Of a DNA stretch of 64,000 nucleotides, positions 7,862 to 16,503 are shown in pieces. The stretch's first letter is position 1. Each line of letters opens with the position of its first letter. Below the pieces are notes generated by a model. The model was not told where the DNA came from, made no database searches, and worked only from the letters and a program-made list of their open reading frames with translations. The stretch spans positions 744,001 to 808,000 of the forward strand of contig CAVSRU010000012.1 in assembly GCA_963730535.1 (NCBI GenBank), written 5' to 3'. Origin of the DNA: DASSUW01 sp963730535. GTDB taxonomy: Bacteria; Actinomycetota; Thermoleophilia; Solirubrobacterales; Solirubrobacteraceae. A program made the translations under genes and the position numbers.

Positions 7862-9028
7862 CTACGCGGCGGCGGGCTCCTCGATGCGCCGCGGGAGCAG
7901 CGTCTCGCGCGCGATCACGAGCCGCTGGATCTGCGACGTGCCCTCGTAGAGCTGCATGATCTTCGCGTCGCGCATCAGCTTCTCGACCGGGTAGTCCTTG
8001 ATGAAGCCGTAGCCGCCGTAGACCTGCACGGCGTCGGTGGCCACCTCCATCGCGCTGTCGGCGGCGAACCGCTTCGCGTGCGACGACTCGATCGTGTTGC
8101 GCATACCGTGGTCGAGCAGCACGGCCGACTGCCAGGTGGCCAGGCGCGAGAGGTGCACCTTGGTCGCCATGTCGGCGATCATGAACTGGATCGCCTGATG
8201 CATGGCGATCGGCACGCCGAACTGGATGCGCTCCTTCGAGTAGTTGGTCGCGAACTCGAACGCGGCGCGGGCGATGCCGGTGGCCATGGCCGCCACGCCG
8301 GGGCGCGTGCGGTCGAGCGTCATCATCGCGATCTTGAAGCCGCGGTTCTCCTCGCCGATCAGGTGGTCGGCGGGGATCTCGGTCTCGTTGAACGTGATGG
8401 TCGCGGTGTTGGAGGCCCGCTGGCCCATCTTGTCCTCCTTCTTGTCCACCGTGACCGTCTCGTCACGGGGGACGATGAAGCAGGAGATCCCGCGGTGGCC
8501 GGCCTCCTTGTCGGTCTTCGCGTAGACCGAGTACCAGTCTGCATAGCCGCCGTTGGTGATGAAGCACTTGGAGCCGTTGATGACGTACTTGTCTCCCCGG
8601 CGCACGGCGGTCGTGCGCATGCCGGAGACGTCCGAGCCCGCGTCGGGCTCCGTGAGGCAGAAGGAGGCGAGCTTGTAGTCCTCGCTCAGCATTCCCAGGT
8701 ACTGCTTCTTGAGCTCCTCGGAGCCGGCCAGCGCGAGCGGCGCGGCGGCGAGGCCGTTGGCGCCGATCGAGGTCGCGATGCCCGAGCAGCCCCAGGAGAG
8801 CTCCTCCTCGATCAGCGTGCCCTCGAAGTAGCTGGCGCCCGGGCCGCCGTACTCCTCCGGCACGTGGGTGTTCATGAGTCCGAGCTCCCAGGCCTTGCGC
8901 ATCACGGCCTCGGGCCATGTGGCATCCCGGTCGTACTCCCAGGCGACGGGCCGGATCTCCTTCTCCGCGAAGTCGTGCGCCATCTCGCGAAGCGCCTTCT
9001 GCTCGTCGGTCAGCGTGAAGTCCACCAT
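7862..9028 (-). CDS. Acyl-CoA dehydrogenase
   Basis: A full-length 388-residue FAD-dependent acyl-CoA dehydrogenase: N-terminal helical domain, FCLTEPDAGSDVSGMRTTA and KCFITNGGYAD in the beta domain, and the C-terminal helical domain with QVYGGYGFIKDYPVEKLMRDAK and the catalytic Glu in QLYEGTSQIQRLVIAR, placed as in short/medium-chain enzymes. It catalyses the first step of beta-oxidation (alpha,beta-desaturation), passing electrons to ETF. A TetR-type palindrome lies 19-34 nt upstream, so repression relieved by an acyl-CoA is likely. Confidence 0.94.
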   Translation of the reverse strand: MVDFTLTDEQKALREMAHDFAEKEIRPVAWEYDRDATWPEAVMRKAWELGLMNTHVPEEYGGPGASYFEGTLIEEELSWGCSGIATSIGANGLAAAPLALAGSEELKKQYLGMLSEDYKLASFCLTEPDAGSDVSGMRTTAVRRGDKYVINGSKCFITNGGYADWYSVYAKTDKEAGHRGISCFIVPRDETVTVDKKEDKMGQRASNTATITFNETEIPADHLIGEENRGFKIAMMTLDRTRPGVAAMATGIARAAFEFATNYSKERIQFGVPIAMHQAIQFMIADMATKVHLSRLATWQSAVLLDHGMRNTIESSHAKRFAADSAMEVATDAVQVYGGYGFIKDYPVEKLMRDAKIMQLYEGTSQIQRLVIARETLLPRRIEEPAAA

Positions 9029-9046
9029 CGGTTTCGGGCTCCCAGA

Positions 9047-9062
9047 TTGACTGGTCAGTCAA
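9047..9062. promoter_or_regulatory. TetR-type operator upstream of acyl-CoA dehydrogenase
   Basis: TTGACTGGTCAGTCAA has perfect 7-bp arms (TTGACTG/CAGTCAA) around GT. The TGACT...AGTCA form is common for TetR-family regulators of fatty-acid degradation. On the minus strand the upstream TTGACT arm could also serve as a -35 element, so binding would block the promoter. The cognate regulator is not identified; the TetR at 16500 is a distant possibility only. Confidence 0.65.
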
Positions 9063-9126
9063 CAGCTGATCTGAGGGTACCCGCAACCCCGGTCGCCCAC
9101 AACTCCGAACCCGTCACAATGGCCCG

Positions 9127-9552
9127 ATGACGGACGCGTTCGCGATCGTCCTCTTCGTGGTCGTGGGGGTCGCCGCGGTGCTCGCGGTCTGGGCCCTCGT
9201 CACGAGCAGCGGCGCGTACGACCAGATCGGCCGCGGCGGGCTGTCGATCGACGAGGATCGCGCCCCGGCCCGCCGCCACCCCGCGCCGGTGGCCGCCGCT
9301 GAGCGCGAGGCGGAGATCCGCCAGATGCTCGAGGCCCGCAACGCCCGCCGCACCGCGCGCGGCGAGGCGCCGCAGGACGTGGAGGCCGAGCTGCACGCGC
9401 TCATCACACCCGCCCCGCCCGCCGCCGACCCGGAGCTGCGCGACGAGGTGCGCGCCCTGGTCGAGGCCCGCAACGCGCGGCGCACGGCGCGCGGCGAGGC
9501 GCCGCTCGACGTCGAGGCCGAGACCGAGCGCCGCCTGCGCGAGCTGGGCTGA
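9127..9552 (+). CDS. Membrane-anchored protein with two copies of a 27-residue repeat
   Basis: A 141-residue protein: one N-terminal transmembrane helix (residues about 5-27), a short linker, then two near-identical repeats, EIRQMLEARNARRTARGEAP and EVRALVEARNARRTARGEAP, each followed by xDVEAE and separated by a Pro/Ala linker. The repeat looks like a charged helical hairpin similar to SHOCT-type C-terminal helices, but I cannot assign a function. The DNA of the repeats is also closely similar, indicating recent internal duplication. It is convergent with the TerC gene, 14 nt between stops. Confidence 0.75.
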   Translation: MTDAFAIVLFVVVGVAAVLAVWALVTSSGAYDQIGRGGLSIDEDRAPARRHPAPVAAAEREAEIRQMLEARNARRTARGEAPQDVEAELHALITPAPPAADPELRDEVRALVEARNARRTARGEAPLDVEAETERRLRELG

Positions 9553-9566
9553 GCCGCGCCGCGTGC

Positions 9567-10589
9567 TCAGTCCCGCGTAGCGGGCTCTGGCTCAGGCGTC
9601 GTCGTCTCGGAGGGGGGTGAGGCGGTCGTGCGCCCCGCTCGCTCGGCGCGCTTGGCGTCGGCGTCCGGGTCGCGCGCGTCGGCGATCAGCGACGCGGTGA
9701 TGCCGATCGCGAACGCGATCGCGACCAGCAGCAGCGAGCCCTCGGGGCTGACCTTGTAGACGTCCTCGATCAGCAGCTTGACGGCGACGAGGGCGAGCAC
9801 GACCGCGATCGTCTCGTCCAGGTAGCGGAAGCGGCGGATCAGCCCCTCGACGAGCACGAACAGCGCCCGCAGGCCGAGCAGGGCGAAGATGTTCGCCATC
9901 CAGATCAGCACGGAGTCGCGCGTGATCGCGAAGGCGGCGGGGATCGAGTCGACGGCGAACGCGATGTCGGCGGCGACGATCGCCGCCAGGCACACGAACA
10001 TCGGCGTCGCGTAGCGCTTGTCGTTGAGCTTGACGAACCAGTGATGGCCGTGGAACTCGCCGACGACGGGGAACACCTTGCGGACCCCGCGCACGATCAG
10101 GTTCTTGTCCGGGTCCACGCCCTCCTCGACCCCGCGCAGGATCCTCCAGGCGAGGACGAGCAGCAGCACGCCGAGGATGTAGATGACGAAGTGGAACTGC
10201 TCGATCAGCGCGAGTCCGCCGAGGATGGCCAGGCCGCGCAGCACGAGCGCGGCGACGATGCCCCAGAACAAGAGGTTCGCGCGGTGCTGCTCGGGCACAC
10301 CGAAGTAGCTGAAGAGCAGCAGGAAGACGAACAGGTTGTCGAGCGACAGCGAGCGCTCGATGAAGTAGACGGTCGTGTATGTGACGGCGTCGTCGGCGTC
10401 GGACAGCAGCCACACGACGGGCGCCATCAGCAGGGCGAGGACGAGCCAGCCGATCGACCAGATGACGCCCTCGCGGAACGTCGGCTCGCGACCGCGCGCG
10501 AACAGCTTGAGGTCGACCGCGAGCAGCGCGACGGTGATCACGGCCAGCACGAGCCATGGTCCGGGACCGCTGATGAACCCGAAGGTCAT
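9567..10589 (-). CDS. TerC/Alx-family integral membrane protein
   Basis: A 340-residue protein with about 9 membrane segments and the TerC signatures VYFIERSLSLDNLFVF and ADIAFAVDSIPAAFAITRD; the acidic residues in both are the expected metal-coordinating sites. TerC/Alx proteins export manganese or metallate exported enzymes. The last 40 residues are a charged Thr/Pro/Glu tail. It overlaps the upstream exchanger gene by 4 nt (ATGA), so the two cation transporters are co-translated. Confidence 0.92.
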   Translation of the reverse strand: MTFGFISGPGPWLVLAVITVALLAVDLKLFARGREPTFREGVIWSIGWLVLALLMAPVVWLLSDADDAVTYTTVYFIERSLSLDNLFVFLLLFSYFGVPEQHRANLLFWGIVAALVLRGLAILGGLALIEQFHFVIYILGVLLLVLAWRILRGVEEGVDPDKNLIVRGVRKVFPVVGEFHGHHWFVKLNDKRYATPMFVCLAAIVAADIAFAVDSIPAAFAITRDSVLIWMANIFALLGLRALFVLVEGLIRRFRYLDETIAVVLALVAVKLLIEDVYKVSPEGSLLLVAIAFAIGITASLIADARDPDADAKRAERAGRTTASPPSETTTPEPEPATRD

Positions 10590-11725
10590 TCGACGAAGTA
10601 GAAGACGAGGCCCAGCACCGCATACACAGCTAGCAGCTGGAGACCCTCGAACCAGGTGGATTCACCCTCCTGGGTGACCTGGTTGGCGATCAGGATCGCC
10701 ATGAAGATGGCGCCCAACTCCAGGCCGTTGAACACGAGCGCCATCGGGAACGGCCCGATGAAGAACGACAGGAGCACGAGCACCGGCGCCGCGAACAGCG
10801 CGATCTGCGCGCTCGAGCCGATCGCGATGTTGACGGAGAGGTCCATCTTGTCGCGCGCCGCGAAGTAGATCGCCACCCAGTGCTCGGCCGCATTGCCGAC
10901 GATCGCGACCACGATGATGCCGACGAAGAACGGCGACAGGCCGATCGACTCGGAGGCCTCGCTGATCGACCCCACGAGGATCTCCGACATCACGCCGACG
11001 GCCACGCCCGCGCCCGCCAGCGACAGCACCGCGCGCCGCACCGACCACGGCTCGCCGCCGTGGTCGTCGGCCGCGTGGGTGGGGTTGAAGAGGTCCCGGT
11101 GGGTGCGCAGCGAGAAGAGCAGCCCGGCGCCGTAGGAGAGCAGGAGCACGACGGCGACCGCGGCCGACATCGTCTCCAGGTCGCCGGGGAACTGCTGCGA
11201 CTCCTCGGTCGGGCTCGGCAGCGAGCCGCCGATCACGAGCTCGTAGATGGCCGGCATCACGAGAGCGACCGCGGCGAGCAGGAGCATGAGCGACTGCGTG
11301 TTGGCCGCCGTGCGATCGAAGAACTGGCGCTCGCGCTTGCGGCCGCCGACCAGCATGGCGGCGCCCATCACGAGCAGGATGTTGCCGAGGATCGACCCGA
11401 CGAGCGAGGCCTTGACGACCTCCTGAAGCCCCTCGTTGAGCGCGAAGAACGCGATGATGAGCTCGGGCGCGTTGCCGAACGTGACGTTGAGGAAGCCGCC
11501 GATGCCGGGACCCGAGCGGGCGGCAAGCTCCTCGGTCGCGCGGCCCATCAGCGCGGCGGTCGGGATCACGCCGAGCGCGGACGTGACGAAGATCAGCGAC
11601 GCCGACGCGTGCGCGAACTCGAGCACGATCGCGACGACGATGAACGGCACCAGCAGATACGGCCAGCCCTCTCCGCTCAGGAGGAAGCGCCGCAGGTTGA
11701 ACGAGCCCTGCGCGTCGGTCGTCAT
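10586..11725 (-). CDS. Calcium/cation:proton antiporter (CaCA superfamily, Cax type)
   Basis: The 379-residue protein has 11 or so transmembrane segments and the two inverted alpha-repeats of the CaCA superfamily: GNAPELIIAFFAL in the first half and GNAAEHWVAIYFA in the second, each carrying the ion-binding Glu. Length and repeats fit Cax-type Ca2+/H+ exchangers. CATAAT lies 6 nt before ATG 11725. It forms a two-gene operon with the TerC protein, suggesting a shared role in divalent-cation export. Confidence 0.92.
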   Translation of the reverse strand: MTTDAQGSFNLRRFLLSGEGWPYLLVPFIVVAIVLEFAHASASLIFVTSALGVIPTAALMGRATEELAARSGPGIGGFLNVTFGNAPELIIAFFALNEGLQEVVKASLVGSILGNILLVMGAAMLVGGRKRERQFFDRTAANTQSLMLLLAAVALVMPAIYELVIGGSLPSPTEESQQFPGDLETMSAAVAVVLLLSYGAGLLFSLRTHRDLFNPTHAADDHGGEPWSVRRAVLSLAGAGVAVGVMSEILVGSISEASESIGLSPFFVGIIVVAIVGNAAEHWVAIYFAARDKMDLSVNIAIGSSAQIALFAAPVLVLLSFFIGPFPMALVFNGLELGAIFMAILIANQVTQEGESTWFEGLQLLAVYAVLGLVFYFVE

Positions 11726-11749
11726 CGGCGGATTATGCGCGGACGGGCG

Positions 11750-12784
11750 CTACGGCGTGAGGACGTCGGCGCACTTGCGGATCTTCGCGTTGTCGCCCTG
11801 TGCGTCCTGGATGCACTTGGAGTACTCCTGGACGTTCCCCTCGTTCGGCGGGCTGCCGCCGCCCGCGCCGCTGCCCGCGCCGAGGCCGCCGAGGTTCCCC
11901 AGGCCGAGCGTCTGGAGCTGCTTGACGAGATCCTCGAACGGCTTGGCGTCGTCCGGGGCCTCGATGTCCTGGTCCTCGTTGAGGTCGAGCAGCTGGAGGT
12001 CGAGCCGCACGTCCGCGGTCTGCGACGTGTCCTGCGCGTTGCGCGCGCGCAGCGAGATCAGCATGCGGCGCAGGATGCGGTCGTCGGCGCCGGTGTGGAT
12101 CTCGACGCTGAGGTCCTGCACCGCGTCGGTCACCTGCTTGCGCTCGGCGTCGGTGAGCTGGTCGGGCAGCCGGTCCGCGCCCTGCACGCCCAGCGACCGG
12201 ATCCGCTCGAGCGCGCGGTTGACGTCGTCGAGCAGCTTCGGCACGTCGACGTCGCCGGTGATCTTCACGGTGTCGGTGTCGCCGACCTTCGACTCGCCGG
12301 CGTTGCGGGCGTTGGTGAGCCAGCGGCGCGGGTCCATGCCGAGCGAGGCCAGCGACTGGTCCTGCTGCCCGGACGACGCCTGCTTGGCCGACTGCTCGTA
12401 GCCCGCCTTGAACTGCTCGAAGACCGGCCCGGCGATCGCGTACTGCGTTCCGCCGAACGACACGAAGCCCTGGTCGCCGGTGGTCGTCACGCCGCCCGAC
12501 ATGCTCTCCCCGTCGCCCTCGAACGAGGCCTCGAGGTCGAGCTTCGGGAGCTTGCCCTCGCCCGTGCTCTGGAACGGCCCGGAGAGCTTCATGGCGACGG
12601 TGCTGTCGGCCTTCACGTCGACCGACGCGTCGATGCGGCCGGACGAGATCTCCTTGCCGCCCGCGAACGTGTCCTGGAGCAGCTCGTCGACGTCGGTGCT
12701 GCCGTCGGCGGCGTCGCCGCCGCCTCCGCCGCAGCCCGCGAAGAGCGCCAGGATGATCGCGAGTGCAAGGACGACGGAGCGCAT
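11750..12784 (-). CDS. Lipoprotein of unknown function
   Basis: Starting at ATG 12784, the 344-residue protein has a lipoprotein signal (hydrophobic stretch ending LFAGC, then a Gly run). The exported part alternates beta-rich segments (SSGRIDASVDVKAD, GKLPKLDLEASFEGDGE, GTQYAIAG) with a helical middle, reminiscent of LppX/LprG-like lipid-binding lipoproteins of actinobacteria, but no diagnostic motif is visible. Two Cys near the C-terminus (SKCIQDAQ, RKCADVL) could form a disulphide. An in-frame ATG at 12814 would place 10 extra charged residues before the signal and is disfavoured. Confidence 0.75.
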   Translation of the reverse strand: MRSVVLALAIILALFAGCGGGGGDAADGSTDVDELLQDTFAGGKEISSGRIDASVDVKADSTVAMKLSGPFQSTGEGKLPKLDLEASFEGDGESMSGGVTTTGDQGFVSFGGTQYAIAGPVFEQFKAGYEQSAKQASSGQQDQSLASLGMDPRRWLTNARNAGESKVGDTDTVKITGDVDVPKLLDDVNRALERIRSLGVQGADRLPDQLTDAERKQVTDAVQDLSVEIHTGADDRILRRMLISLRARNAQDTSQTADVRLDLQLLDLNEDQDIEAPDDAKPFEDLVKQLQTLGLGNLGGLGAGSGAGGGSPPNEGNVQEYSKCIQDAQGDNAKIRKCADVLTP

Positions 12785-12818
12785 AAAGAGGTGCAGCGCG
12801 CACCTGCGCCGCAACTCG

Positions 12819-12828
12819 AGCCTAGCAT
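12819..12828. promoter_or_regulatory. Overlapping divergent -10 boxes
   Basis: TAGCAT (12823-12828, plus strand) ends 7 nt before ATG 12836. TAGGCT (12819-12824, minus strand) faces the lipoprotein gene. The two hexamers share two bases, so the divergent promoters probably compete. Pattern-based inference. Confidence 0.4.
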
Positions 12829-12835
12829 CGGGGTC

Positions 12836-14323
12836 ATGGGGTTCATGCCGGTTGCCCGTTGCGTTCTCGTTGCGCTGCTCGCCCTCCTCGTGGGCGCCGC
12901 CCCCGCCTCCGCCGACGAGGTGCTGATGCTGGGCCGTGACGGCAAGGTGACCGCGCGCCAGGACCGCTTCCTGCCCGCCGCCGACCTGCCCGCGCCGCCC
13001 GCGGCCACGTCCCGGGCGCGACGCCGGCCGCTGGCGACGGCGAGCGCCCTGCGCACCGTGGTGGGCGAGCTGCGGCGGCTGCGGGCGAGCGGACAGATCG
13101 CCTGGACGGAGTACCGCGCGCGGCGCGACGCCTACTACGACGCGCGCCGTAAGACGAAGCGGCTCTCGGGCGCACGCCGCGTGCAGATGCGGGCCGTGCT
13201 GGGCACGATCGAGGCGATCGCCGCCCGCCGCCAGCTGACCCGCTCGCGGCTCCCCGCTCTATGGCTGACGCTCGACCGCAACCTGCGCTGGTGGTACGGC
13301 GGCGAGCGGCTGCTCGGCTCGGGCACCCGCGTGGAGTTCGAGGGGTCCGAGCTGGTGTGGCAGTACTACCCGGGGCAGGGTCTGCAGTTCCAGGTGCTCG
13401 GCAACTTCGGCAAGCTCAACGGGCTCGTCACCGGCTACTTCTACGACCGCGCGAGCTTCATGCTCGACGAGCTGCTCCCGCTCGCCGCGGCCCGCGCGGG
13501 CGGCATCGCGTGGGAGTACTACTTCGCGTTCGGCGGCGGCCGCGCGCCGTGGGTGAGCGGGATGGCCCAGGGCACCGCCGTGCAGGCCCTGGCGCGCGCC
13601 GCGCACCGGGTGGGACGCCGCGACGAGGTGCTGCCGATCGCCGCGCAGGCGCTGCCGCTGTTCGAGCGGCGCACGCCCACCGGCGTGCGCGTCCCGGCCG
13701 CGTACGGCGACCACTACGTCCTCTACTCGTTCGCCCCCTCGCTGAGAGTCGCCAACGGCTTCGTCCAGTCGCTCGTCGGGCTGCACGACTATGCGCGCAT
13801 CTCGGGCGACCCACGCGGCGCGGCGGCGTTCGCGCGCGCCGACCCGGAGCTCCGGCACGAGCTCCCGACCTACGACACCGGCGCCTGGTCGCTGTACTCG
13901 CGCGGCAGCAGCTCGCGGGAGTCGGACCTGCACTACCACGACCTGCTCCAGGACTTCGTCAACGACCTGTGCAAGCAGACGGGGACGCCCGTGTACTGCC
14001 AGACCGCCGAGCGGTTCCTCGCCTACCGCACCACGCCGCCGGAGATCACCGTGCGCGAGGGCCGGCTTCGCGGCGGCCGCTACGGCCGCGTGGGCTTCCG
14101 GCTCTCGAAGATCTCCTCGGTCTCGCTGCGCATCACGCGCGGGACCCGCGTGGTCGAGTCGCGCGGGTTCGGCACCCTGGCGCACGGGACGCGTTCGTTC
14201 GGCTGGGCCGTGCCGCGGCGCAAGGGCCGGTACACGGTGACGCTGACCGCGCGCGACCTCGCCGGCAACGTCGGCTCCGGCGCAGCCACCGTCACTGTGC
14301 TCAAGCCACAGCGACGGGCCTAG
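12836..14323 (+). CDS. Secreted D-glucuronyl C5-epimerase-like protein
   Basis: The 495-residue product has a signal peptide (VARCVLVALLALLVGAAPASA) and a linker with a helical region, followed from about residue 145 by a domain matching the C-terminal (alpha/alpha barrel) domain of heparosan/glucuronyl C5-epimerases: WQYYPGQGLQFQVLGNFGK, WEYYFAFGGGRAPWVSGMAQG, TYDTGAWSLYSRG and DLHYHDLL. The last 90 residues look like an immunoglobulin-like or FlgD-like beta domain ending LTARDLAGNVGSG. It should act outside the membrane on uronic-acid polysaccharide, or be a non-catalytic relative. The next gene's -10 box overlaps its TAG stop. Confidence 0.8.
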   Translation: MGFMPVARCVLVALLALLVGAAPASADEVLMLGRDGKVTARQDRFLPAADLPAPPAATSRARRRPLATASALRTVVGELRRLRASGQIAWTEYRARRDAYYDARRKTKRLSGARRVQMRAVLGTIEAIAARRQLTRSRLPALWLTLDRNLRWWYGGERLLGSGTRVEFEGSELVWQYYPGQGLQFQVLGNFGKLNGLVTGYFYDRASFMLDELLPLAAARAGGIAWEYYFAFGGGRAPWVSGMAQGTAVQALARAAHRVGRRDEVLPIAAQALPLFERRTPTGVRVPAAYGDHYVLYSFAPSLRVANGFVQSLVGLHDYARISGDPRGAAAFARADPELRHELPTYDTGAWSLYSRGSSSRESDLHYHDLLQDFVNDLCKQTGTPVYCQTAERFLAYRTTPPEITVREGRLRGGRYGRVGFRLSKISSVSLRITRGTRVVESRGFGTLAHGTRSFGWAVPRRKGRYTVTLTARDLAGNVGSGAATVTVLKPQRRA

Positions 14324-14338
14324 ACTGCCGGGGCCCCG

Positions 14339-15505
14339 ATGCCCCGCATCATCCTCTACACCGGCAAGGGCGGCGTGGGCAAGACGTCCGTGGCCGCCGC
14401 CACCGCGCGACGCTGCGCCGCGTCCGGCGCCCGCACGCTCGTGCTCTCGACCGACCCCGCGCACTCGCTCGCCGAGTCGCTCCAGCTCTCCGTGGGCGCC
14501 GAGCCGACGGACGCCGGCGACGGCGTGTGGGCGCAGCAGGTGCAGGCGCAGGACGAGCTCGAGCACAACTGGTCGGCGGTGCAGGACTGGCTCGGCGGGG
14601 TGCTGACTGAGCGCGGCGTCGAGCGGATCGCCGCCGAGGAGCTCACCGTGCCGCCCGGGGCCGACGAGCTCTTCAGCCTGCTGCGGCTCAAGCGCCACGC
14701 CGAGTCGGGCGAGTGGGACACGATCATCGTGGACTGCGCGCCGACCGGCGAGACGCTGCGGCTGCTCTCCTTCCCCGACGCCGCGCAGTGGTGGCTGGAC
14801 CGCGTGCTGGGCCGCGAGAACGCGCTGCTGGCGGCGGCGCGGCCGCTCGCGCGCGCGTTCCTCGACCTCTCGCTGCCCGACGAGCGGGTGATGGACGACG
14901 TGCAGCGCCTGGTGAGCAACCTGATCGCCATGCACGAGCTGCTGCGCGACGCTTCGCAGGTGACGCTCCGGCTGGTGATGACGCCCGATCGCATGGTCGT
15001 CGCCGAGGCGATGCGCACGTTCACCTACCTCAACCTGTACGGCTACCTGTGCGACGCGGTGGTCGTCAATCGCGTGTTCCCGGAGGACGTCGGCGACTAC
15101 TTCGGCGCGTGGCGGGCGGTGCAGGCCGAGCAGCTCGCCGAGGTCGAGGCGGGCTTCTCACCCGTCCCCGTGCTGCGCGCCCCGTACTTCGAGCAGGAAG
15201 TGCTCGGCGGGGAGATGCTCGATCGCCTGGCGGGCGCGTTGTTCGGCGACGGCGATCCCGCCGCGGTGATGCACGACCGGCTGGCGCAGGAGCTCTCGCT
15301 GGAGGGCAAGCGGGCCGAGCTGCGGCTCGACTTGCCGTTCGTGAGCAAGGGCGACGTCGCGCTCAAGAAGATCGGCCTCGAGCTGGTGGTGCGCGTGGAC
15401 GGGCAGAAGCGCACGATCGCCCTGCCGGGCGCGCTCGCCGGCTTCAAGCCGACGTCCGCCAAGCTCGACGCCGGCTCGCTCGTCGTGGGGTTCGAAGGTG
15501 CCTGA
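14339..15505 (+). CDS. ArsA/GET3-family ATPase
   Basis: A 388-residue P-loop ATPase with the deviant Walker A GKGGVGKTSVAAATA at the N-terminus, the switch region STDPAHSLAESL, and IIVDCAPTGETLRL. The C-terminal part (VALKKIGLELVVRVDGQKRTIALP) is the small beta domain often seen in actinobacterial ArsA homologues. No ars genes are nearby, so arsenite export is unlikely; actinobacterial relatives are of unknown function, possibly protein targeting. A TAGACT box overlaps the previous stop codon, 12 nt before ATG 14339. Confidence 0.9.
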   Translation: MPRIILYTGKGGVGKTSVAAATARRCAASGARTLVLSTDPAHSLAESLQLSVGAEPTDAGDGVWAQQVQAQDELEHNWSAVQDWLGGVLTERGVERIAAEELTVPPGADELFSLLRLKRHAESGEWDTIIVDCAPTGETLRLLSFPDAAQWWLDRVLGRENALLAAARPLARAFLDLSLPDERVMDDVQRLVSNLIAMHELLRDASQVTLRLVMTPDRMVVAEAMRTFTYLNLYGYLCDAVVVNRVFPEDVGDYFGAWRAVQAEQLAEVEAGFSPVPVLRAPYFEQEVLGGEMLDRLAGALFGDGDPAAVMHDRLAQELSLEGKRAELRLDLPFVSKGDVALKKIGLELVVRVDGQKRTIALPGALAGFKPTSAKLDAGSLVVGFEGA

Positions 15506-15839
15506 CGCGGACGAGCTGCGCGCGCAGTACGAGCAGGCCGAGCGCCTGGTGCGCGAGGCGCACCGCGCGGCCGAGGAGGCCGCGACGCGGACCGTCCCGC
15601 CGCGCGGATGGAGCGTCCCCGGCGACGAGCCGCCCGCGAACGCCTTCCCGGACCTCGCCCAGCTGACGGCGCTGCTCGAGTCGATGCGCGGCGCGGTGCC
15701 GCCCGAGCTCGCCCGCCAGCTCGCCGACGCCCTGCGCGAGCTCCTGATCGCCATCCGCGCGGTCCTCGACTGGTACATCCTCCGGCTCGAGCCCGCGGAG
15801 CGCCGCGAGCCTGAGGTGCAGGACATCCCCGTCGAGTAG
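15498..15839 (+). CDS. Small protein downstream of ArsA-type ATPase
   Basis: A 113-residue protein starting at GTG 15498, overlapping the ATPase gene by 8 nt. It begins with a helical charged segment (ADELRAQYEQAERLVREAHR), then a Pro-rich linker, then a helix with a hydrophobic run (ELLIAIRAVLDWYILRLEP). I do not recognise a family. Overlap with the ATPase argues for a joint function. Confidence 0.65.
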   Translation: MPDADELRAQYEQAERLVREAHRAAEEAATRTVPPRGWSVPGDEPPANAFPDLAQLTALLESMRGAVPPELARQLADALRELLIAIRAVLDWYILRLEPAERREPEVQDIPVE

Positions 15840-15880
15840 GCGGTCCCCACGAACGTCTCAGCCGCCGCCCCGCACCGACG

Positions 15881-15886
15881 TAGACT
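15881..15886 (+). promoter_or_regulatory. Candidate -10 box TAGACT
   Basis: TAGACT lies 8 nt before ATG 15895; no ribosome-binding site intervenes. Same pattern as at 18348 and 14321. Confidence 0.4.
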
Positions 15887-15894
15887 CAAGGTCA

Positions 15895-16503
15895 ATGGCA
15901 AGTGCGCTCGAGAGGCTGCGTGAACTGCCGCCCGAGCTGCGCAACGCGGGCTTCGCCGCGGCGGCCCTGGCGGCCTCGCTGCTGCTGCCGTGGTACTCGA
16001 AGTCGTTCGTCCCGCGCGGCGAGCGGAAGTTCGTGAACGACAACCTGAGCGCGTTCGGGGTCTTCACGTTCGTCGAGGCCTCGGTGCTGCTGGTCGCCGG
16101 TGGGGTGCTGTTCCTCGTCTGGGCGCGCAGCCAGCGCAAGGCCTTCCACCTGCCCGGCGGTGACGGCGTGGTGATCTCGGTGGCCGGCGGTTGGGCGCTG
16201 CTGCTGCTCGTGTGGCGGCTGTTCGACAAGCCCGACGTGTCCGACCCTTCGGCGACGGTCGGCATCCAGTGGGGGATGTTCGCCGCGCTGCTCGCGGCCG
16301 GCGCGCTGGTCGCCGCGGGTGCGCGGGTGCGCGCCGCCCACCGGCCCGAGCCGCCCAACCCGGCGGCCGACGGCTGGGAGGAACCGCCGCGCCGGGCGCC
16401 GCGGCCTGACCGCCGCCCGACCGACCCCGCCGCGGTGACCGAGGTGCTCGGCGAGCGTCCTCACTGGTCCGGCGAGCCGCCCGAGCCGCCGGGCCGGCAA
16501 TGA
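15895..16503 (+). CDS. Integral membrane protein, unknown function
   Basis: A 202-residue protein with four predicted membrane helices (about residues 19-34, 53-75, 92-108, 121-142) and a Pro/Arg-rich cytoplasmic tail of about 55 residues. The loop after the first helix, WYSKSFVPRGERKFVNDNLS, is polar and probably extracellular. No family recognised. It overlaps the TetR gene by 4 nt (ATGA), so it is likely co-regulated with that repressor. Confidence 0.7.
   Translation: MASALERLRELPPELRNAGFAAAALAASLLLPWYSKSFVPRGERKFVNDNLSAFGVFTFVEASVLLVAGGVLFLVWARSQRKAFHLPGGDGVVISVAGGWALLLLVWRLFDKPDVSDPSATVGIQWGMFAALLAAGALVAAGARVRAAHRPEPPNPAADGWEEPPRRAPRPDRRPTDPAAVTEVLGERPHWSGEPPEPPGRQ

Noticed and set aside
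10880..12835. Very long plus-strand open frame running into the epimerase-like gene
   Set aside because: The upstream part is antisense to the exchanger and lipoprotein genes, rich in Arg/His/Asp, and typical of spurious high-GC frames. The real gene begins at ATG 12836 with a signal peptide.
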